64,000 nt of DNA from Mantis religiosa (GCA_030765055.1 CM060950.1:21737903-21801902); one strand, 5' to 3'; shown: positions 22,091-32,687, counted from the first letter of the stretch. Numbers and translations: made by a program. The notes: generated from the sequence alone by a model not told the origin.

Positions 22091-22357
22091 TTTTCTTTTC
22101 TTTTTCTGGGATTTAGTCATCTTTCACTGCAGGCTGGAACTGGAGAAACCTGTTTCAGAGCTGCAATATATTTAGAAAATTTGCCTGTTCCTGTTATTAA
22201 AGACAGGTCATTTTTTTTATCACCAATGTTCTTTAAGGTAGATGCCATATTAATTTCATCCCACTCTCCTCCTCCAAAACCGTGGGACATCTTTTTAAAC
22301 TTCAGCATTGAATTAATTTAAAGGGAGTTGATTAATGACACTAAACAACACTTACTT

Positions 22358-23248
22358 TTAAATTTTTCCGGAACATGTTTCAGAGGCTTTGCCTCTATCC
22401 TCAGCCGGCCATCGACTGGTTCTCATTGGTGTAGTTGACGATATTTTGTCACAGGTCTCCTCTGGTGGCGGTTCAAGGAACTTGCTGAACAAATCTTTCT
22501 GGGGGATGTCAAAATTGAATACTTTGTTCCTATTTTTTGAAATGAAGATTTGTTCCCATGTGGATAGTTCTTGTTTTCCTGATGTATGTTTTAGTAGTTT
22601 TGGTTCTGGATTTATGTTGTGGTTTTTTTCCCAAAAATGTGTGGCAACTGCTGATTTTTCTAATTGTTTATATTTTATGTTTCTAAAGTGTTCCTTTGCT
22701 CTTGTTTCTAAATTTCTTTTGGTTTTTCCAATATAAATTTGACTACAGTCATTGCATTCAATTTGATATATACCAGATTTTTTATTAGATGGAATGGCAT
22801 CTTTGATGTTTGAGCAAATTAGGTTTTTTAAGGAGAAATAGTTGACTGGAGCTAGTTTAATGTTTTGTTTTTTGAAGACTTTTTTGAATTTATCATAGGC
22901 CCATGGGTGGTAAGTGAATTTTTTGAAAATCATATTAGTTTCTGTAGCTGAGAGGGTTGTGGTTTCCTTTAGTAGTTTCTTCTTTTTTGCTAAGTTCACT
23001 TTTTTGTCCACTAATAATTTGGGAAAGTTATTTTTTTGTGCTATTTCAATTATTTTGTTGTATTCTGTTTTGTATTCTTCTGCTGTGAGAGGGATGTTTA
23101 CCAGTCTGTGTGCTAAATTATTGAAGATTGCCTGTTTGTGGGATCTTGGGTTGTAGCCATTAGCTTTTATGTAGTTGTCTGTCTGTGTTGGTTTTCTGTA
23201 AATGCCAAAGTTTAGTCTGTTTTTATTCCTCATTATTTTTAGATCCAA
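22358..23248 (-). pseudogene. PLE-A connector and GIY-YIG endonuclease
   Basis: A 296-residue open frame: connector (MDLKIMRNKN, FGIYRKPTQTDNYIKANGYN), FTYHPWAYDKFKKVFKKQ, then SGIYQIECNDCSQIYIGKTKRNL (GIY-YIG with CxxC) and EHFRNIKYKQLEKSAVATHFW to the C-terminus. The endonuclease half is intact; the RT is in another frame because of an A8 tract near 23339-23346. Confidence 0.88.
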
Positions 23249-23327
23249 AAATGGTAAATACTCATCTTTTTCTATTTCTGCAGTGAACTTGATGCTTTTT
23301 TCTTGGATATTTAAAAGTTTTAGTGCA

Positions 23328-23630
23328 TCACTGATGTGTTTTTTTTGGTACTATTGCAAGGATGTCATCTACATATCGTTGCCAGAGTTTGAACATCCAA
23401 GGGAAACCTTTGTTGATCCTTATTTCTAATGCACTCATGTACAGATCGGCCAGGAAGGGTGATAGGGGGTTGCCCATTGTTAACCCTGAAGTTTGGTGGA
23501 AATATTTTGTTTGAAACTGGAAGAAATTTTGTTCTATGCATAATTTGGTTAGTTCGATGTAGTCTGAAATTTCAGGTGATGCCATTCCAAGTGATTTGAG
23601 CCATTTTTCTATCATTTTTCTATCAAATTG
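23328..23630 (-). pseudogene. PLE-A reverse transcriptase fragment
   Basis: Contains EKWLKSLGM, IELTKLCIEQNFFQFQ, motif B (SGLTMGNPLSPFLADLY) and motif C (RYVDDILAIVPKK), ending seven codons later at a stop after the A8 tract. The open frame continues to 23693, but the part above about 23628 reads through the inverted arm. Confidence 0.85.
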
Positions 23631-24020
23631 AATGCAATGACTGTAGTCAAATTTATATTGGAAAAACCAAAAGAAATTTAGAAACAAGAGCAAAGGAACA
23701 CTTTAGAAACATAAAATATAAACAATTAGAAAAATCAGCAGTTGCCACACATTTTTGGGAAAAAAACCACAACATAAATCCAGAACCAAAACTACTAAAA
23801 CATACATCAGGAAAACAAGAACTATCCACATGGGAACAAATCTTCATTTCAAAAAATAGGAACAAAGTATTCAATTTTGACATCCCCCAGAAATATTTGT
23901 TCAGCAAGTTCCTTGAACCGCCACCAGAGGAGACTTGTGACAAAATATCGTCAACTACACCAATGAGAATCAGTCGATGGCCGGCTGAAGATAGAGGCAA
24001 ACCCTCTGAAACATGTTCCA
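23629..24020 (+). pseudogene. PLE-A GIY-YIG C-terminal half, plus arm
   Basis: Plus-strand bases encode ECNDCSQIYIGKTKRNLETRA-type sequence through SKFLEPPPEETCDK to the element end, the mirror of 22358 to about 22760. There is no start codon and no GIY half. Confidence 0.8.
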
Positions 24021-24253
24021 GAACAATTTAAAAGTAAGTGTTGTTTAGTGTCATTAATCGACTCCCTTTAAATTAATTTATCATAACAACACTGTTTTCA
24101 ACACTTCCAAGAAAGGAATTTCAGCATTGAAATTGGAAATGAAATATTACTCTCTATATTTGTCCATACTACCCACCAAGTCTGGTGTCCCATATTAACC
24201 AAAATACATTAACAAACAGAATGAATCACCATAATGAAAATACTGTATTCTCA

Positions 24254-24605
24254 AAGTATAAACTTGAAAGAAGGGACAGTGAAGCACAAATTAGTACAAA
24301 AGTGAATCGAGAAGATATTGACACATTGCTTCACTCACACTGTTTATTCACAGGACATGTTTCAAGAGCTCTTGCTCCTATCATCAGCTGATACTCGATT
24401 AGTGTAAGTTGTAGTGGTTTCCTCTTTCTCCATATTGTCAATATATCACGCCATCTATTGACAATACGGAGAAAGAGGAAACCACTACAACTTACACTAA
24501 TCGAGTATCAGCTGATGATAGGAGCAAGAGCTCTTGAAACATGTCCTGTGAATAAACAGTGTGAGTGAAGCAATGTGTCAATATCTTCTCGATTCACTTT
24601 TGTAC
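24254..24605. mobile_element. PLE-like palindromic hairpin insertion (subfamily F)
   Basis: Arms of about 150 bp (about 24293-24443 and 24456-24606) are nearly perfect reverse complements around a loop of about 12 bases. The 13-bp duplication TACTGTATTCTCA (24241-24253 and 24606-24618) bounds the insertion. Each arm has a PLE-style terminus with hammerhead-like boxes. It has no coding sequence. Confidence 0.8.
24512..24540 (+). ncRNA. Hammerhead-like core in hairpin arm
   Basis: CTGATGA (24512-24518), T, a 6-bp stem AGGAGC/GCTCTT with loop AAGA, one unpaired T or G, then GAAAC (24536-24540). The mirrored core is on the minus strand at about 24358-24387. A possible stem III (ACA/TGT) follows but would leave G at the cleavage position, so activity is doubtful. 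Confidence 0.4.
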
Positions 24606-24618
24606 TACTGTATTCTCA

Positions 24619-25590
24619 TTTGTTTACAGCAAGTAAAAATAACTTTCAATTTATAGAGGTGACATTAAAACAAAAGAGCACTCAAAACTCGTAACACAAT
24701 ACACACAATAGAACTGCTCAGATAAACACTAGGCAATGCACCAACTCGTCTAACTACTAATGAAAAAGCATCATCAGCGCTTCACACTGGATATTGTATT
24801 TATCTGCCACCTTCTGTATAAGCTTGGAAACACGAACCGTTCCATGCTACCCAATGTCCCATGTTACTCGGCCTTCACCTAATAAAATTAACTGTTCACC
24901 AGGTGTAGAATGTTAAGCTATCTTTTACCACCTTCCCTATCAGCTTTCTTAGTACATGTTGTTTCGCAATGTTTCAAAGTATAAGTGTTAAATTATTGTC
25001 ATGCATAGTATCTAGGATCCGTGCATTTAAGTAACATTCACAAGAAATCACTAGAGATTCTGTTTAAACATGTTAATGCATTTATTTATATGTAGGGTTT
25101 TAGAAAATATTAAAGAGTATTTGTCAACCAGATTATTTCAATGCTTAATATGCCTGTATTATTGATTACAATATAATTAAGTTGATTGTGTTGTAAGTTC
25201 ATTAACAGTTATAAGTTATAAAGATGTTTGTTGACTTACTGGGCAAGAGAACAGATGATAACAATGTTAGTTGATTGTATCTAAAGATTGTATTTTTGGT
25301 TTTAATAAAATTTTAAGTTATTAATCAGTGATTTCTGATGAATGGTTTAAATTTCTCTTAAAGATGCCCATCAATAATATCCTTGTTTGATGTAACGGTT
25401 TAAATTAGCACAGTTCTTTTGGAAATTTGATTATTTCAGAACTAGTACCACATTAAATGCAATGGAAGAGATATAATTAGAGCTAGGATTTATATGCACT
25501 ATAAAGTATGAATATATACATGCACTATGCACTAAAAATCAGTTAAATATGCCCCAAAAACTTTATAATATGCATTTAAAATAAAGTACA
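24619..25590. other. No gene recognised
   Basis: AT-rich anonymous sequence. No TE motif was found. Confidence 0.4.
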
Positions 25591-25591
25591 T

Positions 25592-26175
25592 TATTCCAAT
25601 GAGTAAGGACTATAATACAATGAAGCACAATTAATATAATTTTGAGTTGAACTAGTACTCAATGCTCCATTTATTGCTAGTATTTACCTAGAAGGCGTTT
25701 TGTTAAGACCTTCCTAACATCATCAGCTGTTGTCACCTAATGGATGTTAGTTTGGTGAGCTACTTGTAGGTGATAGGGCCGTCTCTGTCAGTATTTTGAT
25801 GAACTTGAAGTTTGTGTTCTCTTAAAAGGTAGTGTCGAAATTGAACAATTTTCTTTCATATTTCTTTATGAAAATGTTTTCCCACGTGGTTAATGCAGCT
25901 GAACCTTGGACACTTTTTAATGAGTGGATTTCTCGTTCTATATCATGATTATCATTCCAAAAATGGTACGCTGCTGTCGGTTTATCTATTTCTTTGTTCC
26001 TGATGTTCCTAAAATGCTCTTTAAGCCTAATGTTTAAATTCCTTTAAGTTTTTCCAATGTAAAAGTTGTCATTGTCTTTGCAGTTTATCCAGTACACACC
26101 TGATGTTTTGTCTGTAGGTATCTTCTTTGTATTATGTGATTTCAAAAGGTGTTGTACACTGAATTTGGCCCCACA
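25592..26175 (-). mobile_element. PLE subfamily B 3' fragment with short fold-back
   Basis: Minus-strand PLE-B tail, C-terminus and degraded GIY-YIG. A 14-base plus-strand piece (GGCCCCACAGAACA, about 26166-26180) ends it, so the strand switch lies within a few bases of the end. The hammerhead-like hairpin is at about 25695-25727 with AAAAC in place of GAAAC. The left start matches the copy at 7767 (TATTCCAATG). Confidence 0.7.
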
Positions 26176-26200
26176 GAACAGTAGCGACAGTGAAATCTTA

Positions 26201-26226
26201 CACACACACGCACGCACACACACGTA
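26201..26226. repeat. (AC)n-type dinucleotide repeat
   Basis: About 12 imperfect CA/CG units. Confidence 0.7.
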
Positions 26227-26589
26227 TAATTAATGTTCTTTAACAGTGTAGATCATATCCAACTGTAAATGAGTGAAATTATTTAAGTTATGCTCAAATA
26301 GGCCCAGGATTCCCAGAGCTTACTATGTCATTTGTCATCTCAGGATAAAGAAAAATTTTGGAAAAAGCCTTATCAGGGTTTAACTCATAACTCGTTTTAT
26401 TCAATAGAATATGGCTACGGGGCTTCAGGGCTTGTGGTCCTCTCAATGAGAAGGCATCTGACATTTTGCCTGTAACTCCATCGGGCATCTTGTAACCTGG
26501 CTGGTTACAACTAGAGTGGAGCTGGTTGGAGCACCTGAACTGTACTAGGCAGGAGCTACTGCCCCCCTCATCTATTGGTCGTTCATCTG

Positions 26590-26885
26590 CAAACCCCTGT
26601 GATTAGTCTGGTTGGTTCTTTGTAGTTTTGGTTTTGTGTTGTCCAGCACTGGCATCCAGGCTTTGTGTATATGTGCTGCTCCATCTTTGCTATTAAAATT
26701 GTTTTTGTGTTTATAGGTCTCGATGACTTCTTGGTACAGTTGTTTGTGTTAGTAAGCTGTGCTTTCGAGAACCTCAGTTTCTTCCAACTTAATGTTGTGG
26801 CCCACTAGTAAAGCATATTGGGCTACTGCTAGTTTCTCAATGTGACCCAGTTGGCAGTTGCTTTTATGTTTCTTGTTCCAGGTCT
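26590..26885 (-). pseudogene. Distinct PLE endonuclease C-terminal fragment (subfamily G)
   Basis: Minus-strand reading gives NCQLGHIEKLAVAQYALLVGHNIKLEETEVL, then LYQEVIETYKHKNNFN and a terminal W.PVL segment. This is the post-YIG region of a PLE lineage clearly different from A-F here. A stop interrupts it (SATY-stop-HKQ). Confidence 0.6.
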
Positions 26886-27179
26886 TTATTTTATTTCATT
26901 TTATTTATTTCATTATTTCATTTTATTCATTCTTTGAATACAGTAGTTCAAGAACACATCTGATTTTTATATATATATGAAAGTATTTACAATTGGTTAT
27001 AGTATGCTAGTTAATATTTCTCTGAACTAGAAAAAGCATTATCTAGTAAATATTTGTTACCAATTTAATGATACAGTTGTTTTTATTTCTTTTTACATTT
27101 CGGCTGTTTAGAATAACTCTCAGGGTTTATCTGAATTATTAAATCAGATTACATTAAACAAAATATACACATTTTGAAG

Positions 27180-27360
27180 AACAAAAGGAGAGCCATGAAC
27201 TTCGAAATTCCAATAGTAGATGATGGTCATTCATCTCATTGAACAGCGCCAGGAGAGGGAGGCGATCACCTGAAGAACCAGTTGAACATCAACTTACGAT
27301 GGGGACGCGGAGTGCTTGAAACATATCCTAATTTCAAAAGTAAGTGGAGCTTAAGTGTTT
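27180..27360 (+). mobile_element. PLE 3'-terminal fragment
   Basis: Encodes the last PLE residues (NKRRAMNFEIPIVDD) and then a tail with a short hairpin and GAAAC box before AAGTAAGTGGAGC, resembling the ends of the other subfamilies. No boundary duplication was found. Confidence 0.5.
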
Positions 27361-27384
27361 TTATAGTTCGAGAAGTGGTTTAAA

Positions 27385-27826
27385 AAAGTTTTTTGACTAA
27401 AAGTCTAGTTTGCAGAAATTCAAAATGCTCTTTATTTCAGTAGAAAGAGGTTTGTAACCCATTACAGGTTCTAAAAATGACATGTCATACACACAGTAGT
27501 CTCTGGTTGCTTCACCACACATAAACAACAAAAAATTACTCGCAGTACACTTCAAAGGTCCACTACACAATTAACAGTTCTCCACTTTCAACTCACAACT
27601 CCATTAACAACTGCGTTGACAGCTGTGGCACTTTTATATCTCTAATCACTGTTTCTAGAAATTAGTGGAATGCTCCGTATCAGTCAAGATGGCAAGAGAA
27701 AGACGAAACTTCCAGACATCTATCTGTCTCTTTCTTTCTCTGTTTCGTAAAGCTGTATCTCCACGCTGCAGTATTTGCCTCTTTCGCGTGCACCGGCTGC
27801 GCCTGCTATAATAATGCCTCTCAACA
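27385..27826 (-). repeat. Probable old solo LTR, related to 50833-51332
   Basis: The left part shares the order of short blocks (AAAGTC, GAAATTC, CTTTATTTCAGTAGAAA) with the solo LTR at 50833. Ends and flanking duplications are not recognisable, so the boundaries are approximate. Confidence 0.35.
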
Positions 27827-28139
27827 ATTGTAATACTAAAATAATGGGAGGGAGACAGGTGTATAATTACACTAAGCCAGCTCCCAGACTAAATGTAAAG
27901 GTAATTAAGACAGGTAATTCAAAAGTATACTGACAAGGGACACCTTTAACCACTTAATTGAAATTTGCATCTATACTTTGAGGACTACTATAACCACTAT
28001 CAGATGTGTAGTATACTGTGTTCTGCTATCATAAGTACTTTAAGCAGAGAGATTTTAGCACTTTTGAATGAAACTGTTAATTATACATTGACGTTAAATT
28101 AATTAGGAGTCGATTAATGACACAAAACAACACTTACTT

Positions 28140-29105
28140 TTAAATTTTCCCGGAACCAGTTTCTGAGGCCTTCCCTCTATCTTCAGCCGGACATCGACTT
28201 GTTCTCATTGGTGTAGCTGGCAATATTTTGTTATCGGTCTCCTCTGGTGGCGGTTCGAGGAACTTGCTGAACAGATCATTCTGGGGGATGTCAAAATTGA
28301 ATACTTTGTTCCTAATTTTTGAAATAAAGATTTGTTCCCATGTGGACAGTTCTTCTTTTCCTGTTGTATGTTTTAGTAATTTTGGTTCTGGATTTATGTT
28401 GTGGTTTTTTTCCCAAAAATGCGTGGCAACTGCTGATTTTTCTAATTGTTTGTATTTTATGTTCCTAAAGTGTTCCTTTGCTCTTGTTTCTAAATTTCTT
28501 TTGGTTTTTCCAATATAAATTTGACTACAGTCACAGCATTCAATTTGATATATACCAGATTTTTTGTTAGATGGAATGGCATCTTTGATGTTTGAGCAAA
28601 TTAGGTTTTTTAAGGAGTAATGGTTCACTGGAGCTAGTTGAGTGTTTTGTTTTTTGAAGACTTTTTTGAATTTATCAAAGGACCATGGATGGTAAGTGAA
28701 TTTTTTGAAGATCATTTTAGTTTCTGTAGCTGAGAGGGTTGTGGTTTCCTTTAGTAGTTTCTTCTTTTTTGCTAAGTTCACTTTTTTGTCTACTAGTGAT
28801 TTGGGAAAGTCATTTTTCTGTGCTATTTCAATAATTTTGTTGTATTCTATTTTGTATTCTTCTGCTGTGAGAGGGATGTTGACCAGTCTGTGTGCTAAAC
28901 TATTAAAGATTGCCTGTTTGTGGGATCTTGGATTGTAGCCATTAGCTTTTATGTAGTTGTCTGTCTGTGTTGGTTTACTGTAAATGCCAAAGTTTATTCT
29001 ATTTTTATTTCTGATTATTTTTAGATCTAAAAATGGTAAATACTCGTCTTTTTCAACTTCTACAGTGAACTTGATGCTTTTTTCTTGAATATTTAAAAGT
29101 TTTAG
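28140..29105 (-). pseudogene. PLE-A connector and GIY-YIG endonuclease of full-length copy
   Basis: Minus-strand coding from just after the A8 tract through FLDLKII, FTYHPWSFDKFKKVFKKQ, SGIYQIECCDCSQIYIGKT and KEHFRNIKYKQ to the C-terminus. The ATG-initiated part is 28140-28781. It is separated from the RT frame only by the single-base shift at 29121-29128. Confidence 0.85.
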
Positions 29106-29109
29106 TGCA

Positions 29110-29900
29110 TCACTGATGTGTTTTTTTTGGCACTATGGCAAATATGTCATCTACATATCTTTGCCAGAGTTTGAACATCCATGGGAAACCTTTAGTGATC
29201 CTTATTTCTAGTGCACTCATGTATAGATCGGCCAGGAAGGGTGATGAGGGGTTGCCCATTGCTAAACCAGAAGTTTGATGGAAATATTTTGTTTGAAACT
29301 GGAAGAAATTCTGTTCTATGCATAATTTGGTAAGTTCGATGTAATCTGAAATTTCAAGTGATGACATTCCAAGTGATTTGAGCCATTTTTCTATCAATGT
29401 TGGGAGTTGTTTAACTGGTATGCTGGGAAACAGTGATTTAACATCAAATGAGACTAGTGTGTCCTCTTCATTTAGTTCAGTATCCTTAATGTGTTCTATA
29501 AGTTCATAGGTGTTTTTGATGCTTAGGCTATCGAATTTTGGAAATGAGTTGAATTTGCTTATTAGCCACTTTGCAAGTTTGTATGTTGGTGAATTTATAC
29601 TGCTAACTATAGGTCTCATTGTTATGGATGGTTTGTGTATTTTGGGTAAGCCATAAAGTCTAGGTAAGGTTGGGTTATCTGGTTTAACTGCATATTTGTT
29701 TGATATTATACTTGATTTTGCTATTGTTTTTTCAAATGTTTTTATGCAAGCTGTTAATGGATTTTTGTTAATGGTTTCATATCCACTGTTAGTTAGCATT
29801 TCTTCCATTTTTTCAAGGTAATCAGATTTATCCATTATGACTATTTTGTTACCTTTGTCTGCCTTGGTGTATATGACGTTTTTTGTTTCAATGAATGGAT
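29110..29900 (-). pseudogene. PLE-A reverse transcriptase
   Basis: Nearly complete PLE RT: KADKGNKIVIMDKSDY (N-terminal RT motif, about 29880-29820), LPRLYGLPKIHKP, RPIVSSINSPTYKLAKWL, motif A (VSFDVKSLFPSIP), motif B (SGLAMGNPSSPFLADLY) and motif C (RYVDDIFAIVP). The ATG-initiated frame is 29110-29835 (241 residues), ending PKKTHQ because of the A8 tract. All catalytic Asp residues are present. A frameshift near 29900 separates it from the N-terminal frame. Confidence 0.88.
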
Positions 29901-30383
29901 AATATTTTGTTTGCTCTTCTGAACGGATCTGGTTTTTATTTCTTCCGAAATATTTTCACATTGGCTTTTAAGTGGATTTTGTTTTGATACTGGTAGACAC
30001 TGTGTCGAAATGTTTATATCTGCAATGTAGTCCTCAATTTCGTTTGAAAAACTTACGCAAGTTTTTAATCCGTTGTTTAGAAGACCTAATTCTTTTGTGG
30101 AGAAATTTTTATTAGATAGATTTATAACGTTTTCAAAGTTTTGCGTGTTTGTTTTTTCGTTTATGCTACTTATTGCCATTTTGCATTTAGCGTGTGGACT
30201 AATTGCTGTTGGACTCAAGTTTCTATTTCCGATGTGTCTCTTATTCTTAAACTTTTTTTCGGTATGGTTTCGATGTGAAGAAATGTTCATCAAATTGGTC
30301 AATTTGTACTTTAGTTTTTCGGTTTTTGTTTTCATTTTCTTGCTTAGCATTGACAAATAGTTTTGTTCGAAGTTATCCCACAT
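29841..30383 (-). pseudogene. PLE-A N-terminal region, second frame
   Basis: A 180-residue frame, basic and Asn/Lys-rich, containing NVINLSNKNFSTKELGLLNNGL, the conserved segment that precedes RT in PLEs. Its last residues diverge where the frame should continue into KADKGN. Confidence 0.75.
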
Positions 30384-30403
30384 CGTGTTTCCCAGTGTTT
30401 TCG

Positions 30404-30718
30404 TTAAACCGAATGAAGTTTATAAAGTTTCAATTCCGTTTCTTCCAAATGTTTATAATGTTTATTGATTTCTAGCTGTAAAACTTTTCTGTCGGCCGCT
30501 CTGTGTTGTTGATTTCCGTTGCCTGGTTTTACTATCCTCCGGACAAATCGGGGTGTAACTTTATTTCGTAAACATAGTTTTATGAATTTTATGTTTGCAA
30601 AAAGATTCCTCTTCTTTTCATGCAGTTTTAAGAATGTTTTTATTTCTTGCTTATTACCAAAATTTTCATTGAATCCGTTATGCATTTTAAATTTTAAATA
30701 GGTTACCTTATCCGCCAT
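30404..30718 (-). pseudogene. PLE-A N-terminal region, first frame
   Basis: A 104-residue Lys-rich frame starting MADKVTYLKFK with a helix-forming C-terminal part (EINKHYKHLEETELKLYKL). It lies just inside the 5' end of the full-length copy and is likely the start of the PLE polyprotein, out of frame with 29841-30383. Confidence 0.55.
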
Positions 30719-30876
30719 ATTGTCAGCTGTTGTTACGTGCGATCAGTTGGTATAATTTCCACTTCTTGAAGACTTGTTTGCCTATTTTATAAATCCTTTC
30801 ATGGAAGTGTTGAAAACAGTGTTGTATAAATTAAATTAATTAGGAGTCGATTAATGACACAAAACAACACTTACTT

Positions 30877-31519
30877 TTAAATTTTTCCGGAACCAGTTTC
30901 TGAGGCCTTCCCTCTATCTTCAGCCGGACATCGACTTGTTCTCATTGGTGTAGCTGGCAATATTTTGTCATCGGTCTCCTCTGGTGACGGTTCGAGGAAC
31001 TTGCTGAACAAATCTTTCTGGGGGATGTCGAAATTGAATACTTTGTTCCTATTTTTTGAAATAAAGATTTGTTCCCATGTGGACAGTTCTTCTTTTCCTG
31101 TTGTATGTTTTAGTAATTTTGGTTCTGGATTTATGTTGTGGTTTTTTTCCCAAAAATGCATGGCAACTGCTGATTTTTCTAATTGTTTGTATTTTATGTT
31201 CCTAAAGTGTTCCTTTGCTCTTGTTTCTAAATTTCTTTTGGTTTTTCCAATATAAATTTGACTACAGTCACAGCATTCAATTTGATATATACCAGATTTT
31301 TTGTTAGATGGAATGGCATCTTTGATGTTTGAGCAAATTAGGTTTTTTAAGGAGTAATGGTTCACTGGAGCTAGTTGAATGTTTTGTTTTTTGAAGACTT
31401 TTTTGAATTTATCAAAGGACCATGGATGGTAAGTGAATTTTTTGAAGATCATTTTAGTTTCTGTAGCTGAGAGGGTTGTGGTTTCCTTTAGTAGTTTCTT
31501 CTTTTTTGCTAAGTTCACC
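30877..31519 (-). pseudogene. PLE-A endonuclease in the partial tandem copy
   Basis: Second minus-strand copy of the connector end and GIY-YIG, almost identical to 28140-28781. The open frame runs on to 31593, but beyond about 31519 it is antisense to the plus-strand arm. Confidence 0.8.
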
Positions 31520-31533
31520 AAGGTTTCCCATGG

Positions 31534-32592
31534 ATGTTCAAACTCTGGCAAAGATATGTAGATGACATATTTGCCATAGTGCCAAAAAAACACATCAGTG
31601 ATGCACTAAAACTTTTAAATATTCAAGAAAAAAGCATCAAGTTCACTGTAGAAGTTGAAAAAGACGAGTATTTACCATTTTTAGATCTAAAAATAATCAG
31701 AAATAAAAATAGAATAAACTTTGGCATTTACAGAAAACCAACAAATTACAGAAAACAAACCAAACAGACGGACAACTACATAAAAGCTAATGGCTACAAT
31801 CCAAGATCCCACAAACAGGCAATCTTTAATAGTTTAGCACACAGACTGGTCAACATCCCTCTCACAGCAGAAGAATACAAAATAGAATACAACAAAATTA
31901 TTGAAATAGCACAGAAAAATGACTTTCCCAAATCACTAGTAGACAAAAAAGTGAACTTAGCAAAAAAGAAGAAACTACTAAAGGAAACCACAACCCTCTC
32001 AGCTACAGAAACTAAAATGATCTTCAAAAAATTCACTTACCATCCATGGTCCTTTGATAAATTCAAAAAAGTCTTCAAAAAACAAAACACTCAACTAGCT
32101 CCAGTGAACCATTACTCCTTAAAAAACCTAATTTGCTCAAACATCAAAGATGCCATTCCATCTAACAAAAAATCTGGTATATATCAAATTGAATGCTGTG
32201 ACTGTAGTCAAATTTATATTGGAAAAACCAAAAGAAATTTAGAAACAAGAGCAAAGGAACACTTTAGGAACATAAAATACAAACAATTAGAAAAATCAGC
32301 AGTTGCCACGCATTTTTGGGAAAAAAACCACAACATAAATCCAGAACCAAAATTACTAAAACATACAACAGGAAAAGAAGAACTGTCCACATGGGAACAA
32401 ATCTTTATTTCAAAAAATAGGAACAAAGTATTCAATTTCGACATCCCCCAGAAAGATTTGTTCAGCAAGTTCCTCGAACTGCCACCAGAGGAGACCGATG
32501 ACAAAATATTGCCAGCTACACCAATGAGAACAAGTCGATGTCCGGCTGAAGATAGAGGGAAGGCCTCAGAAACTGGTTCCGGGAAAATTTAA
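31534..32592 (+). CDS. PLE-A RT motif C to GIY-YIG endonuclease ORF
   Basis: A 352-residue uninterrupted frame. YVDD is at residues 8-11, FLDLK about 49-53, FTYHPW about 167-172, GIY 215-217 with CxxC following, YIG 228-230, EHFRN about 243-247 and THFW about 259-262. The tract after IVP has seven A's, keeping RT and endonuclease in frame, unlike the minus-strand copies. An insertion near residues 71-80 (NYRKQTK) is unique to this copy. The RT palm is missing, so it is a fragment. Confidence 0.85.
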   Translation: MFKLWQRYVDDIFAIVPKKHISDALKLLNIQEKSIKFTVEVEKDEYLPFLDLKIIRNKNRINFGIYRKPTNYRKQTKQTDNYIKANGYNPRSHKQAIFNSLAHRLVNIPLTAEEYKIEYNKIIEIAQKNDFPKSLVDKKVNLAKKKKLLKETTTLSATETKMIFKKFTYHPWSFDKFKKVFKKQNTQLAPVNHYSLKNLICSNIKDAIPSNKKSGIYQIECCDCSQIYIGKTKRNLETRAKEHFRNIKYKQLEKSAVATHFWEKNHNINPEPKLLKHTTGKEELSTWEQIFISKNRNKVFNFDIPQKDLFSKFLELPPEETDDKILPATPMRTSRCPAEDRGKASETGSGKI

Positions 32593-32687
32593 AAGTAAGT
32601 GTTGTTTTGTGTCATTAGTCGACTCCTAATTAATTTAATTTATACAACAACACTGTTTTCAACACTTCCATGAAAGGATACATTGAC

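Larger units (their letters stand above)
22313..24119. mobile_element. PLE subfamily A fold-back insertion
   Basis: A minus-strand copy (22313 to about 23628, RT through GIY-YIG and tail) is joined to a plus-strand 3' part (about 23629-24119). Both arms end in the same terminus. The 12-bp duplication TTCAGCATTGAA (22301-22312 and 24120-24131) bounds the pair, so it inserted as one unit. Confidence 0.88.
28093..32677 (-). mobile_element. Composite PLE subfamily A with partial tandem copy and inverted extension
   Basis: Read on the minus strand: an inverted fragment (about 32677-31520, coding on plus), a 3' partial copy in the same sense (about 31519-30826), then a nearly full-length element (about 30760-28093). 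The 10-bp duplication ATACATTGAC (28083-28092 and 32678-32687) encloses all three, so the composite moved as one. This matches the pseudo-LTR plus inverted-piece organisation described for Penelope. Confidence 0.88.

Noticed and set aside
22389..22736. Hydrophobic plus-strand frames (for example starting MPLSSAGHR) that recur at 23653, 28228, 30965 and 32214
   Set aside because: They are the antisense of PLE-A endonuclease codons.
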